A program made the position numbers and the translations under genes. Of a DNA stretch of 64,000 nucleotides, positions 25,380-39,184 are shown in pieces. Source of the DNA: Rallus limicola. Lineage: Eukaryota > Chordata > Aves > Gruiformes > Rallidae. Every line of letters begins with the position of its first letter. Position 1 is the first letter of the stretch. The DNA is taken from assembly GCA_022605955.1 (NCBI GenBank), contig JAKCOZ010000007.1, forward strand, positions 30,978,991 through 31,042,990. Direction: 5' to 3'. A model generated the notes under the pieces. The model saw only the letters and a list, made by a program, of their open reading frames with translations, had not been told where the DNA came from and ran no database searches.

Positions 25380-26200
25380 TTATCATTCCCTTTTGCCATC
25401 ACCTCATATATCACAGAAGTGTTATTCATTCATTCATTATTATAACTGGGCATTGACAAGTATATTTTTAAAAGTATATTTCCTTACACAGGCTGTTTAT
25501 TAAGCTAATATTTCTAGGCCAATTTACAATTAATCATAAAGTGTCCAAGACACAAATTTTCTTCCTCTCTTGAGCTTTTGGATTGGATGAAAGCTTGTAT
25601 GCTAAGATGAGAGGGTGCTCGCACATGCATGTGTGCTTGGCATCATGTAATTCCATTGCTGCAAGAACAATAACCAACACAGCAACTTTGCTGATTTATT
25701 GACTTGGCCAAGTGAAATCGCACCTTTTCACTTCACAGAGGGGGAAAAAAAGTTTTACTTAAAAAAAATAATTTAAAAAATGTTTCAATTACATTTGTTT
25801 GAGAATTGAGATACATAATGTGAAAATAATCTTGCAGATGACAGCATTTTCACTGCGAGGGCTTTTCTGGTTTGATCTGCATGTTTTTGATCAACCTGAC
25901 AGGGTGAGGCAAAGAAAGAAGAGGCAAATTGCCATTGATCTTTTTTCACCAATATGCCCTCTTGACAGCAATTTTAGGTGTGATTTGGATTTCTTCAGTT
26001 GGAAGTTTTCTTATCAGAAAAGATAATTCAGTCGTATCTGACTTTTCCCAGATATGGAAGATATTTTGATTGAGAAAATCCTCTCCCACACTATAGACTA
26101 GCCAGGAGTACAGTAGCAGCATTGAAGATGATAATACTGGACACTGATTTAGACATGGGAAACCAGATGTAACTCTTTTTCTTATCCTCATTAAGAAATT
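25380..26200. promoter_or_regulatory. Possible conserved non-coding segment rich in homeodomain-type sites
   Basis: The text contains several TAAT/ATTA cores, including ACAATTAATCATAA at 25526-25539 and ATTCATTCATTCATTATTA at 25425-25443. The sequence after 25800 is non-repetitive and moderately balanced. TAAT cores are frequent in AT-rich DNA, so this is only a suggestion of an enhancer. I see no open frame worth calling. Confidence 0.15.
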
Positions 26201-28608
26201 GTTACTTCCAAAAGAAATTCAAACAAATTAGATATTTTGTACTCCATTGCAAATATCATTTGATGACAGTATAAGTTATTAGCCTTGCAGTCACAAGTTG
26301 CAATAGAAGTAAATGGATATTAGGGGAAAAATAAAGAGTATGGTACTGGCAAATTCCTAGTGGGGTAAAAAACCCACTCAATTTTCTTCAAAAACATCTT
26401 CCTCAAGCTATTATTCCTGTGCAAAGTCCAGCTGCGATCATTGACGCACCATATGTTTCTGAGCATGCTACTTGAAGGAGAAGACTGTGGGTGGGGACTT
26501 ACATCCATTACATGAGTTTTCATCAACAAAGCAGGGCACAAAGTCTTTTAAAGTAGATGTTGCTCAGTTTCTTTTCAACAATGTAAAATTCTTTGAGTTT
26601 ATCTGGTAAAAAATGTTAAATAAAACAGCAATTCTTATCTACCACCAGTCCAGAGGGATGTCTATATGGGATTGAACCCATTTTTAGGTGTGTCAAAACA
26701 GCTCATACAGTAGGAAAAATGTGAGTATATTTAATGCTAACACTATAGAAATTATGTATAATTTAACATAATTTAAAGAGTTACTATTTTATAGGGAAAT
26801 TTTATCTAGACTGAAGACATAAATGAAACTTGTCTTCCTTCTTTCTGAAATGTCACATTGTCAGTGAGTAAGTTTTGCAATGTTTCTGCAGAAACCTATC
26901 AACAAACATGTCATCTGAATCTGATTAAACAGTGCAAAGCCATCAAAGCATGACCAATTCCTTCTTAGCTTGCCCCAAAAAGCCTAACAAGAATAAAAGT
27001 TTCTAACATTCCTTGTTTCCACTCACCATTGTGTTTGCTCACAAAGGCCAGGGAAAATATCAGATAGGCAACATGAGCATGTTGGGGCTTTCTCTCTTTT
27101 GAAAGAAGTTCCTGAAACAGACTCCAGGTACATGACCCTTACGAGAAAAGCTGAATTAGAAACTGTTTGGGATCTTTTGTGAGTCAGTCACTCTCCTTTC
27201 CCCCATGACTTTACAAATTCACACAGGCTGGGTTTCCAGGCCTTTGTGTGAAGCCCGGGATACATTAAGGAAGGGGAATTGACAAGGGAGCAGGTAAATG
27301 GTTACTGAAGAAACAGTTGTGTTGTAACTTACAGCCACCCAGAAGTAGCTGTCAAGGAGTCAGTGAGCCATAAAATGGCAGGGGTCAGCTATCCACTGGG
27401 ACTAGTTTTCCAAAGCGAGTATAGTAATAAATCCAGAGCTGTGCTTAGAAAGAATTTGGATTCCTTAGGTGCCGGATGCAGATGCTTTCTAGACTTCCAT
27501 AACATCATCTTCAAAGATCATATTCTTCTAACAATTCTTCTAAAAACGTAACCAAATCTTTTAAAAAGTAATAAACAAGCAAAAATTTTATATTCACCAA
27601 TCTTTCCTCTCCTAGCCTTGTACTGAGATGTACATTGTCAGGAATTAGCTGCACCCAGCAAACCTTGGATACAGGACAGCTCTTGTGGACACAGAGATAA
27701 TAGTTTCCCTCATTTCCTCAAAATAATGAAGACTTGTTTTGGATACCTTCACTTGTCACAAGCCTTTCTTCTCAATGTGCTTTGAGCTGAAGTTTGTATC
27801 AGTAATTAGGGTTCCTGTCTTTCTGAACCTTTCCAAATGAACTGTTTCTAACTAACCCACCATACTGATATCTGCGTTTTCATAGACTTTCATATCTACA
27901 GCTGTTTTGTTGATCATCTGCTGGTCACTATAGGAAGATCTGTTTCCAACTCTGAACCACACACTTTTTCTTAGCACAATTTCAAGCCAACACTTCAGTG
28001 CTTTGTCATCGAGCCGCCTTCAGTCTCAGGAGGAGCTCCTGTGAGCTGTAAATTAAACTCATTTATCCCTTTCACACTATTTTTGCTGCTAGACTGCTAA
28101 ATTAATAAATGTGCTGCTGGTCTCTCTGACCCATATTGTCTCGGTTTTCCTTTATGATTGTTTCTATCCATTTATTGTCTCTGCTCTTAACTTTAGTATG
28201 TAAGTTCTTGGAGAGGGCTTCCAGCTTGTTCACTTCTTGTCCAGGGTGCAGGTCAGTGGATGTTGGCTCTCGGCTGAGACACTCAAGTGTATCATTAGTG
28301 CCAGCAATAGATGAGGATGCTACGTATGGATAACTGATGCAAAAATTCTTATCTGCCTAAGAGCAGAAAATTGTTCATCAGGCAGAAAGTTGTTTAAATT
28401 CATACAAGCTTTGAGAGCCAGCTGGAGCCTATGGGACCCTGGTAAGCTAACCCTTACACCAGTGTGCTTATGAGAAAGCTGGAAGGATTCTTTCCAGTGC
28501 CTGCTGGGAATGGGTAGAATAGTACAAAAAGAAAAAGGGAAAGGGAAAGGGAAGGAGGAAAGGCAAGGAGGAAAAGACAAAACTCCGACATGATTGTGAT
28601 CAAACTAT
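26201..28608. other. Non-coding stretch with a small purine tract
   Basis: No gene is recognised. An AAAGGG-type purine repeat (about 28527-28577) directly precedes the CR1 relic. The 26740-26790 part is very AT-rich and contains small palindromes. Confidence 0.4.
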
Positions 28609-28665
28609 CAAAGAATAGTTTGGTTTGGCAGGGACCTCAGGACGTCTTCTAGTCCAACAGAAATT
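28609..28665 (-). mobile_element. CR1 LINE 3' tail relic
   Basis: The text AGAATAGTTTGG...GGCAGGGACCTC...TAGTCCAAC is a diverged form of the reverse complement of the CR1 3' end (AGAATGGTTTGGGTTGGAAGGGACC...). Only about 55 bp survives, and it runs straight into a G/T-rich tract. The high divergence suggests an old insertion. Confidence 0.6.
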
Positions 28666-28675
28666 TTAAACTTTT

Positions 28676-28750
28676 TTTTGTGTGGTGGAATCTGGGGTTT
28701 TTGCATTTTGGGTTTGGTTGGGGGTTTTGGGGGTTTTTTTTGGGGGAAAG
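28676..28750 (+). repeat. G/T-rich tract with G-quadruplex potential
   Basis: Runs of three to five G alternate with T tracts. Four successive runs from 28710 (GGG, GGGGG, GGGGG, GGGGG) are separated by about 7, 4 and 8 bases, which approaches the classic quadruplex pattern. The reverse strand reads as a proline/lysine-rich frame at 28608-28838, which is an artefact of the tract. Confidence 0.7.
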
Positions 28751-30700
28751 GAGCTGATTTATGATATTTGAGCTTTTTGAATTGGCAAGAGGATGGTGGC
28801 AGGATCACAGGCACAGGTTCTATTTGGTAGCTGTACATGCAATGGGAAGTTAATTGGATAAGAAGACAAAAGCAGCCTGTATAATGCCAAGATTTTCAAA
28901 TGTATGCCTTTCAATGCCTCCTGGGTTTGGATCCAAGTTATTAAGACATCTAATTTTCTGGAAGCACTGAGTATTTCAACATTTGAAAATCAGGCCCTGG
29001 AAGACTGATGCAAATCATGCACCAAAAATGTATGTTTTAGGAACTATCAACTAGTTTTTAAAAAATCCTGCTGTGATTTAGATATTCCTTTGTTGATAAT
29101 CATTAAAATATGGTAATTGTTACCAGCCCTCTGCTAAATTTCAAAGGAAAACTGATACTCACATTAAAGTAACAGGAATGCTGCTTATTTTCAGTTTTAA
29201 AAAACAAGCACATCCCTATCTAGTGATCCTGCTTAATGCAGCATGCCTTGCATCTCCAACTGCCAGGCAAACAGGGAAATAAGCTGTCCAAATTGCTGTG
29301 CAGCCAGATACTTCCTTGCTCCAGGAGAGCTGCCAGCTCTCTCTCATTTGGAAAGAGCCTCCTTCAGCTTGGAGGCAAACTTTCATTTCTTCTAGCTGTG
29401 GTGGAGGATTTAGCATGGTGTATGTTTCAGGATATATGAGGGGCTGTGCCATGTTATGGTAAGCTACCTCTTGCTCACTCCCACCCCAACATAAGTCTCA
29501 TTTAATAATGTTGAAGACACGTCTCCTAACTGAGCCACAGCTCAGTGCAAAGAGTTGATGTCCCTGCTCCAAGCTGCATCCTCACTTGACATACTCTGGA
29601 AATGAATTAAATCGTTTTGTGCTATTAGCTGGGAGGAACTACATTGCTGTAGGGGGGAAGGGAGAAAGTCTGTCTGACTGCTGAGAGGGGATACTGCAGA
29701 AAGAATTAAAAGAACAATGGTTGATAAAGACTTCTCAGTAATAGCAACAAAGAAAACGTCATAGAAAATTTGTCTAAGAGGTGACTTATCTAGCTCTATT
29801 TTCTGCCTCTGAAGTTAGATAGCTGAGATGATAGATGAGATATTTAATTTTAGACATCTGAGTCTGATGTCACAGGCTTCAGGTTTGGTCATACATATAA
29901 ATTAGACAATGACAACTCTTTGAGTGAAAGGAGAGCCTCCCTTAGCAGCAGTCATCGCAATGTTACTGTCTCTTATGACTCAGGTACAGACCAGACATGC
30001 TCCAAGGGGTCTGATTGGCCTCCCAGGTAAAGATAGACATGTAGATTGGCAAAGGTACTTTGAAGATGTGTGATATGTGTGGTGGACTTGGGTACATGGA
30101 AAAGTGTTACAGATTAAAGGGATGAGCTATTGTAGGAATGAACTTGGGATGGTTGAGATAGGACGGGTGGGTTCTTTTAAAGTGGAACTAATCTCTTTTT
30201 CTGGGAGAAAAGAAAAAAATATTTTTAAGTGCCACATAGGAAGGGCATTGCTTTTTCTTCACCTGGACAGAATTAAAAATCTAGAAAAAGCCATCATTTC
30301 CTTATTCTACATTTTCCATACTCAGTAAAGAAATAAACTGGCTAGACCTGCTTGTGGAAAATCTGTGCTTGCCTGAGTGTGCACTAGGGCTGCAACCTGT
30401 GTGTGGACAGGTTCACGCAGATGGGCAAAATACCCCAATGGTTAACAGCAAACAGTTGGTGCCTTCTGTTGACAGCTGGTGGAGGACAGTGCACTGCTCT
30501 AGGGCTGGATCACACCTCTGTCACAGCCCAGGTTGGGGTCAATGCATAAGCAGAGATTTTTCACATTTGTCAATGTAGGCTGTGTTATAAAAAATAAAAA
30601 GCAATAAAAATAGCCTCTTGATTTTTCCAGTATAAAATCCTTCAGGGATATTTTAACTTCCTTCTGGTTATATTCATATTAAAAATTAAACCAGCAAATT
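28751..30700. other. Non-coding stretch, no recognised gene
   Basis: Short frames only, with no repeat family or RNA gene recognised. The forward and reverse frames at 29216-29452 overlap almost completely, a sign of chance openness and not of coding. Confidence 0.45.
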
Positions 30701-30884
30701 GACAACTCATAATGTCAGCCACTCTGATTTCCGATAATCTCTGTCACCCACCAGTTTTACTGGCTAGTTGGATGGATAAGGACCTGCAAACAATTCATCG
30801 CTGTCTCTGTAATCCTTTAGTCACCAAACATGTATTTATGTATTGCATGCTTGTTGCTAAACAATAATAATCCAGAGTGCCTGC

Positions 30885-30915
30885 TCACGTCATCACCCCT
30901 TGTTGCCATGGAGAT
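30885..30915. promoter_or_regulatory. CRE-like and RFX X-box-like motif pair
   Basis: TCACGTCA at 30885-30892 is one base from the palindromic cAMP response element TGACGTCA. GTTGCCATGGAGAT at 30902-30915 resembles the RFX X-box (GTTGCCATGGCAAC). The two lie 9 bp apart in a compact, repeat-free segment (30720-31015). CRE and X-box motifs are known to occur together in some vertebrate promoters and enhancers. No TATA box or coding exon is seen next to them, so an enhancer is likelier than a promoter if they are functional. Confidence 0.25.
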
Positions 30916-31317
30916 AATAACAACTCTCTCTGGATGGCTTCCCGCTCGGGGAGCTCTTCTAGGGTTTTCCCTGCCTTCCTTACACAATAAAAGGCAGCTT
31001 TGTAAAGCAAAATAGATGATATAGTTTCTTCTGTGTAGTCAGAGATATAATTCCTCCAGTAGTGATAATTTTTTAATGAAATCGAATTCTCTGGCTATTC
31101 AAAAACTCCCAAAGACATCTTTGTGTGAAAGTAATTTAGATTTGAATCCTAAACATTCTCATCCTCTTAAAAAAATATAAAATGTGCAGAACAAATTTCC
31201 TACCCTTTTTCTGTACAATAGTTTGAAAAGCAGGATCTGGGAAGGTCTTTGGGGAAGCACCCACTTGTGTCGCTGACAGCCCCTATGGATGAGTTCCAGA
31301 GGACAATTTAGATAAAC

Positions 31318-31362
31318 GGTGGGTTTTTTTGGTTTTGGGGGTGGAGGGGGGATTGGTGGTTT
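31318..31362 (+). repeat. G/T-rich tract
   Basis: GTGGG, then T7, then GGTTTTGGGGGTGGAGGGGGG. It resembles the tracts at 28676 and 51139. It produces glycine-rich forward and proline-rich reverse frames that are not genes. Confidence 0.7.
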
Positions 31363-34300
31363 TGGCTTCCCCATCACTGCTACAGGACCTGTGCATCCCA
31401 AGCACTCCCCAACTTCATCTGACTCCAGATCAGTCTCAGCATGTGATCACACCGCCATTGATTTTGGCAGAGGGCTTCATAGATTTTCTGCTGAGTTTCA
31501 TGCCAGCAGCAGAATGACAGGAAAGTCATGACCTGGATGAAGCCAGATCAATCACAACAGAATATAAAAACAGAAAATGCAATGCTGCTCCTAACTGTGT
31601 GTTTTCTGAAAGACTGTATCATTTCCCCCTTTCTCAGCAGAATTCAGGGGCCTGAAACCTCCATGAAAGGAAACATCATCTAGTGGGTCAGGTGAATATA
31701 CAAAGCTACTGCAGAGTGGAGAGGGACTTAAGAAATCCCCTTGTCCTCTGATGTTACTAGTGGATCTGTTTCCACAAAGCACTGCTTTTGGGCCACCCTC
31801 TGCTCCTTTGCTGCTACTTGTCAGCTCCAGTCTCCTCACTAAGTGCACAAACACACAGGGCGTGGAAGTTAAGTGCTGTGATGCTGAGCCTTGCAAAGCT
31901 GGGAATTAGCATCGAAGGGGAATGATTGCAAAGCAAAAAGTGCAAATTGTGTGCTACAAATTCCTGGTCTGGCCTGGTAGTTATGTTCAGAGACATCACA
32001 GGTGCTTTTTCCACAAGTGGACCTTTGGGCTTTAAGAAACAGGCATTGACCAAGCACTCTCCTCACACAGACAAGTGGTCGTAATACCCATTTTTAACTT
32101 CTGTAAAAGGATATTTTTGTCAGTTCAGACCAAAACCCACCAAATTTTGAAGCCCTGTTTAAAAGAAATTGGACAGAAATATTGTTGGATTGAACGAAGT
32201 GTTTCATTTTGATCTGGGATTTTTTTTTTAATAAGAATATAGCATATAAAAGAGAAAAATTACATAAACTCAAGGTTATTTTGAACTGAGAACTCAAAAA
32301 ACTCATCATAAAAAATGCTGAAACGGGACAGAGATTTCAGCTGTGTCAGACCATTTATTCCTGGGCCACTTTCAAAAGGAGATTTGAACATAATCACAAT
32401 GATTTTGCAAATGGCATTTGATTTTGAAAGAATTGTATCTTCCAAATTAAAAAAACCAAAACAATCCAAAACAAGCTGCAGCATGGGTGATCTTCTAATC
32501 AGTGCCAGTGAGTGAGAAAACTTCAGCGGTTGGATGATGCAAAATGCAAAGCTTGGGAAAGGGAATTAAAAGTTCCTGAAATGTAAATACAGAAGATTTT
32601 TTGGTCTGGGTTGTTTTTTCTTCTTTTTAGTTTAAAAAAGAAGGAGGTTTTGACATCATGCGATATTGGAGTGTGAGGGCTGCAGAGACCCCACCCTGCA
32701 TCTGGCAAGCAGGGAGGTTACCGAAAGCTGCTCCGGTCTCCCATGGGCCATCCCCTCACAGGTGGAAAGCCTGGGGTTATGGAGGGGGGTTTCTGGACAA
32801 AAGCAGTTGGGAGCACCCCTGGGAGCCCTATAAAGATGACTCACTTGCAAGGGGCAGGGGCGTTTTTTGGAAGGTTAGTGGGGAGCAGGCTGCTCCCCTG
32901 ACCCATGGGGACTGGGACTGTGAAAAGATTGGGAGTTTGTATAGCCTGAGCAGGCGGCTGCTCCTCTTTTAACGTAGGAGGGAAGGGGAAGGGGAGGAGG
33001 ATGGAGGGAATTGTTTTGGTTTTTGTTTGGGTTACAAAATCAGGAGAGGCAATTTGGTAGAGTTATCTAGCAGGGCTGTTTCTCTGCTTGCATGTTTCGC
33101 TGACATAAAGCTACAGGCAGTTTGCCGTCAGCAAGGCTTATGCTGCAGATTTTGCTAAGTAACCAATACAGAGCTGTTTTAGGAAAAGCCCCCGTGTTTC
33201 TGCTGGGAAAAACTGTACTCTTACTGACAGCTTATTTCACTCAGGCAAAGTGGATGTTAGGGGGGGAAAGATTAACATAAGTATGCCGCTCAAAGACGTT
33301 GCCACAGCTGTTCACACCAGAGCACTTCCCTGATTTTAGCATCCCCTCCACAGCCCTGGCAATTGTCTCCAATCCCATATTTATGTGACTGTATTTTACT
33401 TCACTTTTTCCCCTGTGATTTTAAGTGGTGCCTTAAAGATTATTTTTTTTCTTTTCACTGTGATGATGAAGTTCTTCAGGTTAACCCGTGTTTCTTCAAA
33501 AATGAGGGCAGATGAAACGCTTAACTCCAAATTCTATTTTACATTTGAATGTCTTTCTGGAGTTCACTTTAGAAGTAAAATAGAACTGAAGTAAATGCCA
33601 ATTAAACAGTAGACATTAAGTCTGGGACAAATTAATTTAATTTTCTCAAGGACAAACTCTTCTAGTGACTCAAAATTTATAGCTAATTTTTTAAAGAAAT
33701 AATATTCAAACTTCAAGTGAAAATTAATTGTCTTATGATATCAGTCAAAGTGATTTCAAGTAACAATATCACTTTACAGATTGTATACTTTACTTTTATG
33801 ATGGAATAACTCAACATTAAGAGAAGGAAATATTTTTCAGAAATATAAAAGTATCTGAAGAGGCATAAAACCCAGGAAAATAATCAAACTACATCTCCTT
33901 TGTGGTATACTTTGGACTTACTGCAGCAGAGAAAGTATAATCACGTGACAGGTTATGATCCAAAAAGAAGATGTAGCAAACATGCATCTATCATTTCAGA
34001 TGTGTCCGCACACACCCTTTGGTTATGTCACAGGGTGATGTGACCATGACAATGTTGGAATGCTAGTCCAGATTTAGGTAGCTGTCTCTTCATAGTGTGT
34101 TCCAGAGCCAAGCATTCCCTCCACTGCTCCAGTGATTTCATAGCCAGCCACAGTTCCCATGGTTCTGAGGCTGCTGATGGTAACTTTAAAGTCAGCTTGA
34201 GTATGTCTCCACCATACTGTCATCACTGCCATGGCACTGACTTGTTTTTACAGGAAATGTCAAACCTCTGGAGGAAATATGATAGTTACTAATGTTTGCA

Positions 34301-37300
34301 ATTTCCTTCTTTTTTGTCCTTCTCCCATTCCTGTTTTCCATCCCCATTCCCCCATTCAAGCTTTGACCCAGACTCCCAGCCCACAGTAGTATGTGGAAGA
34401 TAAAATATTCCAGTACAACACCACACGTAAAGCAAGATGTGTGACAAATTGTAATGACAAGGTTGACCCGGGTTGGTGAGTAGAGGGACTGTTTGCAGCA
34501 CACGACTCGGAGAAATAGAGATCTGGGTTACCATGATGAATGTGTTTCAGCCATGGCATCTGAAAGATCCCAGCAAAAGAGCTCACTGTCTTCTCCCCTA
34601 AATGGTTCCTTGTCAGTGCTCAGCTCTATAAATGTGGAAAACTGAGTTCAATATACACGGGTGTTTGCTGATTTGGAACCGGCTTTACTTTCTAATGATG
34701 AATAAAACAGTGTATTACATTTCTGGGTGTCCCATGACCCTGTGTTCCCCAGCTGGTGTCTGTGAGCACTGCCAGGCACTCTGTCACAGTTCCTGTCTCT
34801 CTTGGCAGATGCATGCCAAGGTCTATGGGTTTGTTTCCAGCTGACCTTGGGTTGGTGGCTGGCAGTAACAAGATGGCATTTGCAGTTGCATGGGTCTAGG
34901 TCATGCTCCTATATTATTTTGTGTGTGTGTCCCAGCACAGTCTGGTTTTGTCACTCTTCCACCTGATTCCTGTGTCTTCAGTTGATGTAGCTAGTGGCTT
35001 AGACCTCCTAAGAAGCAACATGACTTCTCTTCTGCTTCCTCTCACTGTGCCGGGCATGGTATCCCCACCCTGTACTGGCTGCCCGGGGCTGCCAAGTCCC
35101 AGGATCCCAGAGAAGCCATAGAGCTGTGCAGACTGATAAGTGTGTGATGTCCAAGATACATCATCCTACCACATCCCCCCTGTCCTTGGTCAAACCCAAG
35201 GCAGAAGCAGAGTGAGAAACACATCACCACATGTGTGGAGCCTCATGGGTTTTTTTTTTACAGCCCAAGGCCTCTGATTTCCAAACTTCTGTGTCTGGTG
35301 GAGATCTCTGATTTTGTGTCAAGAGGTTTCTTATCTCGATTTATTATGTTACTTCCCAGATTGTTTTTCCAACAGCTGTTCATTAAGTCAGCTGAAAACA
35401 CTGAGAGAGAGAATAATGCTTCGTTACACAGAAATGGAGCCCAACTGTCAGGTCCACTCCTGTTGCTGATGTTGTTAGACACTGTCCCACGCAAAAAGCC
35501 ATCTACAGTCTTGTGAGAGGGTAAATTACTGTGATCAGCCTCGTTCCCACTTGCACATGTAGCAGCTCTGTGCACACCTCATTTAGCCTATGGCAGGTAG
35601 TCACTGCTTGGAGTGATGGCCGAAGCCCTCCTTATCTGCTTCTAACCCTCTTACTTAACCGTTTCTTCCAAAGAAGTTTTGGTGCAATTGCAACTAACTA
35701 TATGTTGCAATGGGAAAAGCCATCCTGTTTCGTACATCATAACCCAAATGGGGTCAAGCTATATTTCTATCACATGTGCACTAAAGGATGACAAATCAGA
35801 GCACTATTGATGAAAGGGTATCTTCAGCAGAAGGCAGAAGAAATTTTTAGTCAAGAGAGTATCTGCAGCCTGCAGAGAGCACCAAAGGAATCATGTACTG
35901 TTAGGCCGTTGCCTCTATTGAACAGAAGAATTTACAAGGGGAAGGACTGGATGCTGTAACAACATTCAGTGCTTAGCCAGAAACAAGGCTTTACTTTGTG
36001 TTGTTCTTAAGACATACTATAAGGAAAGGAACATAAACTGCATGGTGGCTATGTGAAGAATATATCCTTCATTATACCCACACAAGCATGATATAACCAG
36101 GTACTATATCTTAAGGCAAACTGATTTGATGACTTCCAGTTACATTTCCAGTTGAAATGACTTTTGAAATGTGATTGTAATTAAACCCCTTAAAGGCTTA
36201 TGGAAAAGTTATACCCCCTTCTGCAATATCTGTTGGCCCTAAAACCACACAATACACCGAGAGACTATGGAGCCTTTGTTTGATTATACAAGTAATTAAA
36301 TTTAAAATTTTATTAAACTTGTTAATAAAGACATAAAACATAGAGCTTCATATTTTACTTTGATTTGTTGTGAGCTTTCACTAAATCCACAATTTCCTGG
36401 CACATGAATACACTGTGTTTAAGGCTACTCTGACTTAACCACGTAAATTCAAAACTGTGACATCACTTCAAAGGAGGCAGAGAAAGAAACCAATTGGGCT
36501 GCATCAAAAAAACCTCTTTCAGAGCATCCTACATAAAGCAGCTGTGAAGCTAGGGTCAGTGCCTACAGGCACCAACCAGCTTCAGGGTGAAGAGCAAAGC
36601 CCAGCAACCCTGGGGAGAGCTTCACCTTTTTCTGGTGAGAGATCAAAAGGCCTTCTCTGTCCTACCAGAGAGAACTGTGAAATTCAGTTCTGGAACATAT
36701 TACAATCTGTTTCAGAGTTGAAAGGGTGTCAGAGGGGGGAAGATCTATGACAGACTAACTCCTCAAAGACAGCCCAGAGCATCTCCCAGTCCTTTGGATG
36801 CAGCGGCATCCTGGATACAGGAAAGAGTTATTTCTCCTTACCTTATCCCTTCAGGCTGTAATTCCCAGAGGGTGCTCATTGAATCATAGGCTCAGGTTCT
36901 TCTTTTAAGTTTATTTAAGCCTCTAAAATACGAAAAAAACCCAACCCAAATCAAACAGAATACAAGTTAAGGTTTTCTTTTGCGAGCTTGCTTGTTCATG
37001 CAGAAGAAAGACTGGTTTCAAACCTGAGTTCCCTTTTCTCTTTTTCTCTCCAGAAAAAAAAAAAGGCAGAAAGGACCACAGTTAATGTACCAAAACTTTG
37101 ATTTCTGTAAAACCAGCAGTAAGGATAAAAAAAGCTCCAAAACAAGCAAGCAATGTTGTTGAAGGTCATACTTCTTTTCTTTGTAATGAAGTAATTCATA
37201 TAACTGATTTCATAGGGGTTAATTTCCAGAGCTTTGTTGTTTAGAAAAGACACATAGAAGATTTTCTTCTCCTTTCAAATACGAACTATAATATACTTAC

Positions 37301-38637
37301 ACTTGTGCTGTTAAAAGCACAGATCATAAAACATAGGCACTACAAGGTGGCCTCCCTGGCTCTTCTATTATATAGCTTTCTCAGCTCATTTTTAAACATT
37401 TACATTTGTTCATCAGACATTAACATACCTTTTGCTATGCCATATACCACGATGAAAATTGTGTTCTTAAGATAGGCAAGGAAGAAAAACAACATAAAGC
37501 TCCTCAGCCTCACAGCCATAACTTGAAGCAATTTTGGCCTTTCATAGAAAGAGAGAAAGAAGAGAGGAGAAGGGTATGTGTATATTCATTATAGCCCTTA
37601 AAGTTTACAGAAACACAGGTTCCCAAGAGCCATCTCAATAATGGTTTTAGTAAAATATTTATACTGGTATAACTTTATATGTTTAATGATTTTCCCCATT
37701 AAGGTTTTTGTGGTTTAGTAAGGAAAATCCAAATATTCTTGAAGATGATTGGTGAGTTAAAAATCTCTTGTGGCAACACAGTGTATAAAATCCTCTCCAA
37801 GTAACTGCCTTTTTCACACATCTGGAAAGACTCCATTTTTTTATCTGCCAGAGCCTTACAAGGGCAGCTTATTACATAAATAAACAGAAGAATATATGTA
37901 GTCATAGAATGACTGAATTGAGGATAATCTTACAAAAACAAACCTTGTCTCAATATTCCTTTGTTTGTTGCCTTTTGGCATTATTATTGACTCTCCTGTG
38001 TGTACTGTATAATCATTACTGCCTCCACTTTCTCCCCGATGTAAAATGCATCCAGGTTGTCAGCAACGCAAGGTCAAGGCTTGGCTAGTAGTGCAACATT
38101 CTGGAGCTGAATGCAGCCTGGAAGTGGCAATCTCCGTTCTCATATGGTTTCCAAGTGGGTAAGAGCACTGCCACTGTTCAAGATGTCACAGACATTGTAT
38201 GAAGCAAACCTGGTCTGCTGGAGCACAAGTTATTCTTTCTGAGCAACTCTACAAAGAAGGTAAGGGACTTCTATCTCCTTCATGGCCATTACCAGCCCAA
38301 GAAGTACTTTCTACTGGGACACTGTTGCTGACATCTGAAAGGAGAAAGTTCAAGAGCTATCGTAGGGGAGAAAACAATCTCAGAAAACAGAGGAAATTCA
38401 CTCTTGCTTGATGATCAACCCTGAAATAAAGAGATCAGAAAATAATTTAAAAACAAAAAATCCTTTCTCAGGAATGAAGAAACATAGAAGTCTGAGGATT
38501 CTCAAATTCAAAAAAAGATAAGCTGGAGGGAAGGACACATCTTTTTTAGACTTCATTGGTTTTAAATTCTATTTGCTCTTAGATGCTTGATTCTTGTGCG
38601 GTTTTCCCTCAAGTCTTTGTTCACTGCATCAGTGAGT
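31363..38637. other. Non-coding stretch, no recognised gene
   Basis: Open frames reach about 105 codons but overlap between strands and carry no recognisable motif. A GT dinucleotide run is at 34920-34929, and an A-rich tract is at 37052-37065. 36290-36330 is a TTAAA-rich patch. No RNA gene or further transposon is identified, though old repeats may be present beyond recognition. Confidence 0.45.
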
Positions 38638-39015
38638 GCCCGTTCCAGTGCCTGACCACACTCTGGCTAAACGTATGCTTTCTAATATCCAGTTTGAGTC
38701 TCTCCTAGTTCAGCTTTGAGCAATTGCCACATGTCCTATTACTGAATCCCAGGGAGAAGAGCTCAGCACCTCCCTCTCCACTTCCCCTCCTCAGGAAGCT
38801 GCAGACTGCAGTGAAGTGGCCCCTCAGCCTCCTTTTCTTCAAACTAGGAGAAGCCAGGGTCCATAGCTGCTCCTGATAGGACATTCCTTTCAGCCCTTTC
38901 AGCAGATTCTCTGCCCTCCTCTGGATGAATTCAAAGACCTTCACATCCTTCTTAAATTGTGGGGTCCTTAACTGGCCTTGGTTTTCAAAGTAGGTGGTCT
39001 GAGCAGAAACTGCTG
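38638..39015 (-). mobile_element. Diverged CR1 LINE fragment
   Basis: Read on the forward strand, the segment follows the order of a reverse-oriented CR1: CCGTTCCAGTGCCTGACCA, then CTAATATCCAGT, CAGCTTTGAGCAATTGCC, CCCCTCAGCCTCCTTTTCTTC, and CCTCCTCTGGATGAATTC. On the reverse strand the frame at 38705-39184 keeps LKKRRLRGHFTAV, matching the CR1 ORF2 tail [18 protein letters not shown] seen at 41.6 kb. It is clearly more diverged than the copies at 41, 57 and 62 kb and is 5'-truncated, as most avian CR1 copies are. The extreme 3' tail (octamer repeats) is missing. Confidence 0.8.
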
Positions 39016-39184
39016 ATCCTGAGGAGAAATACAGGTGGCTGATGGCTGAGCTTGGTCTGCAGTCCTGCAAACAACAAGGGGACACAGTCTTACTGGGAGC
39101 CTCAGAAACCCTTTCTTCCCTCCAAGCACACATTTCCACTGCTCCCTGTCCCCCAGCATAGTGCAGCCATAAATCCTGCCCCAA
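38705..39184 (-). pseudogene. Remnant of CR1 ORF2 (C-terminal part)
   Basis: The open frame of 159 codons spans the CR1 fragment and runs into non-CR1 DNA at its N-terminal half. Only about residues 75-155 resemble CR1 ORF2 (IQRRAENLLKGL..., KKRRLRGHFTAV). The reverse transcriptase catalytic core is absent, and the start codon lies outside the element, so this is a fossil and not an expressed gene. Confidence 0.6.

Noticed and set aside
28608..28838. Proline/lysine-rich reverse frame
   Set aside because: Translation of the G/T tract adjoining a CR1 relic.
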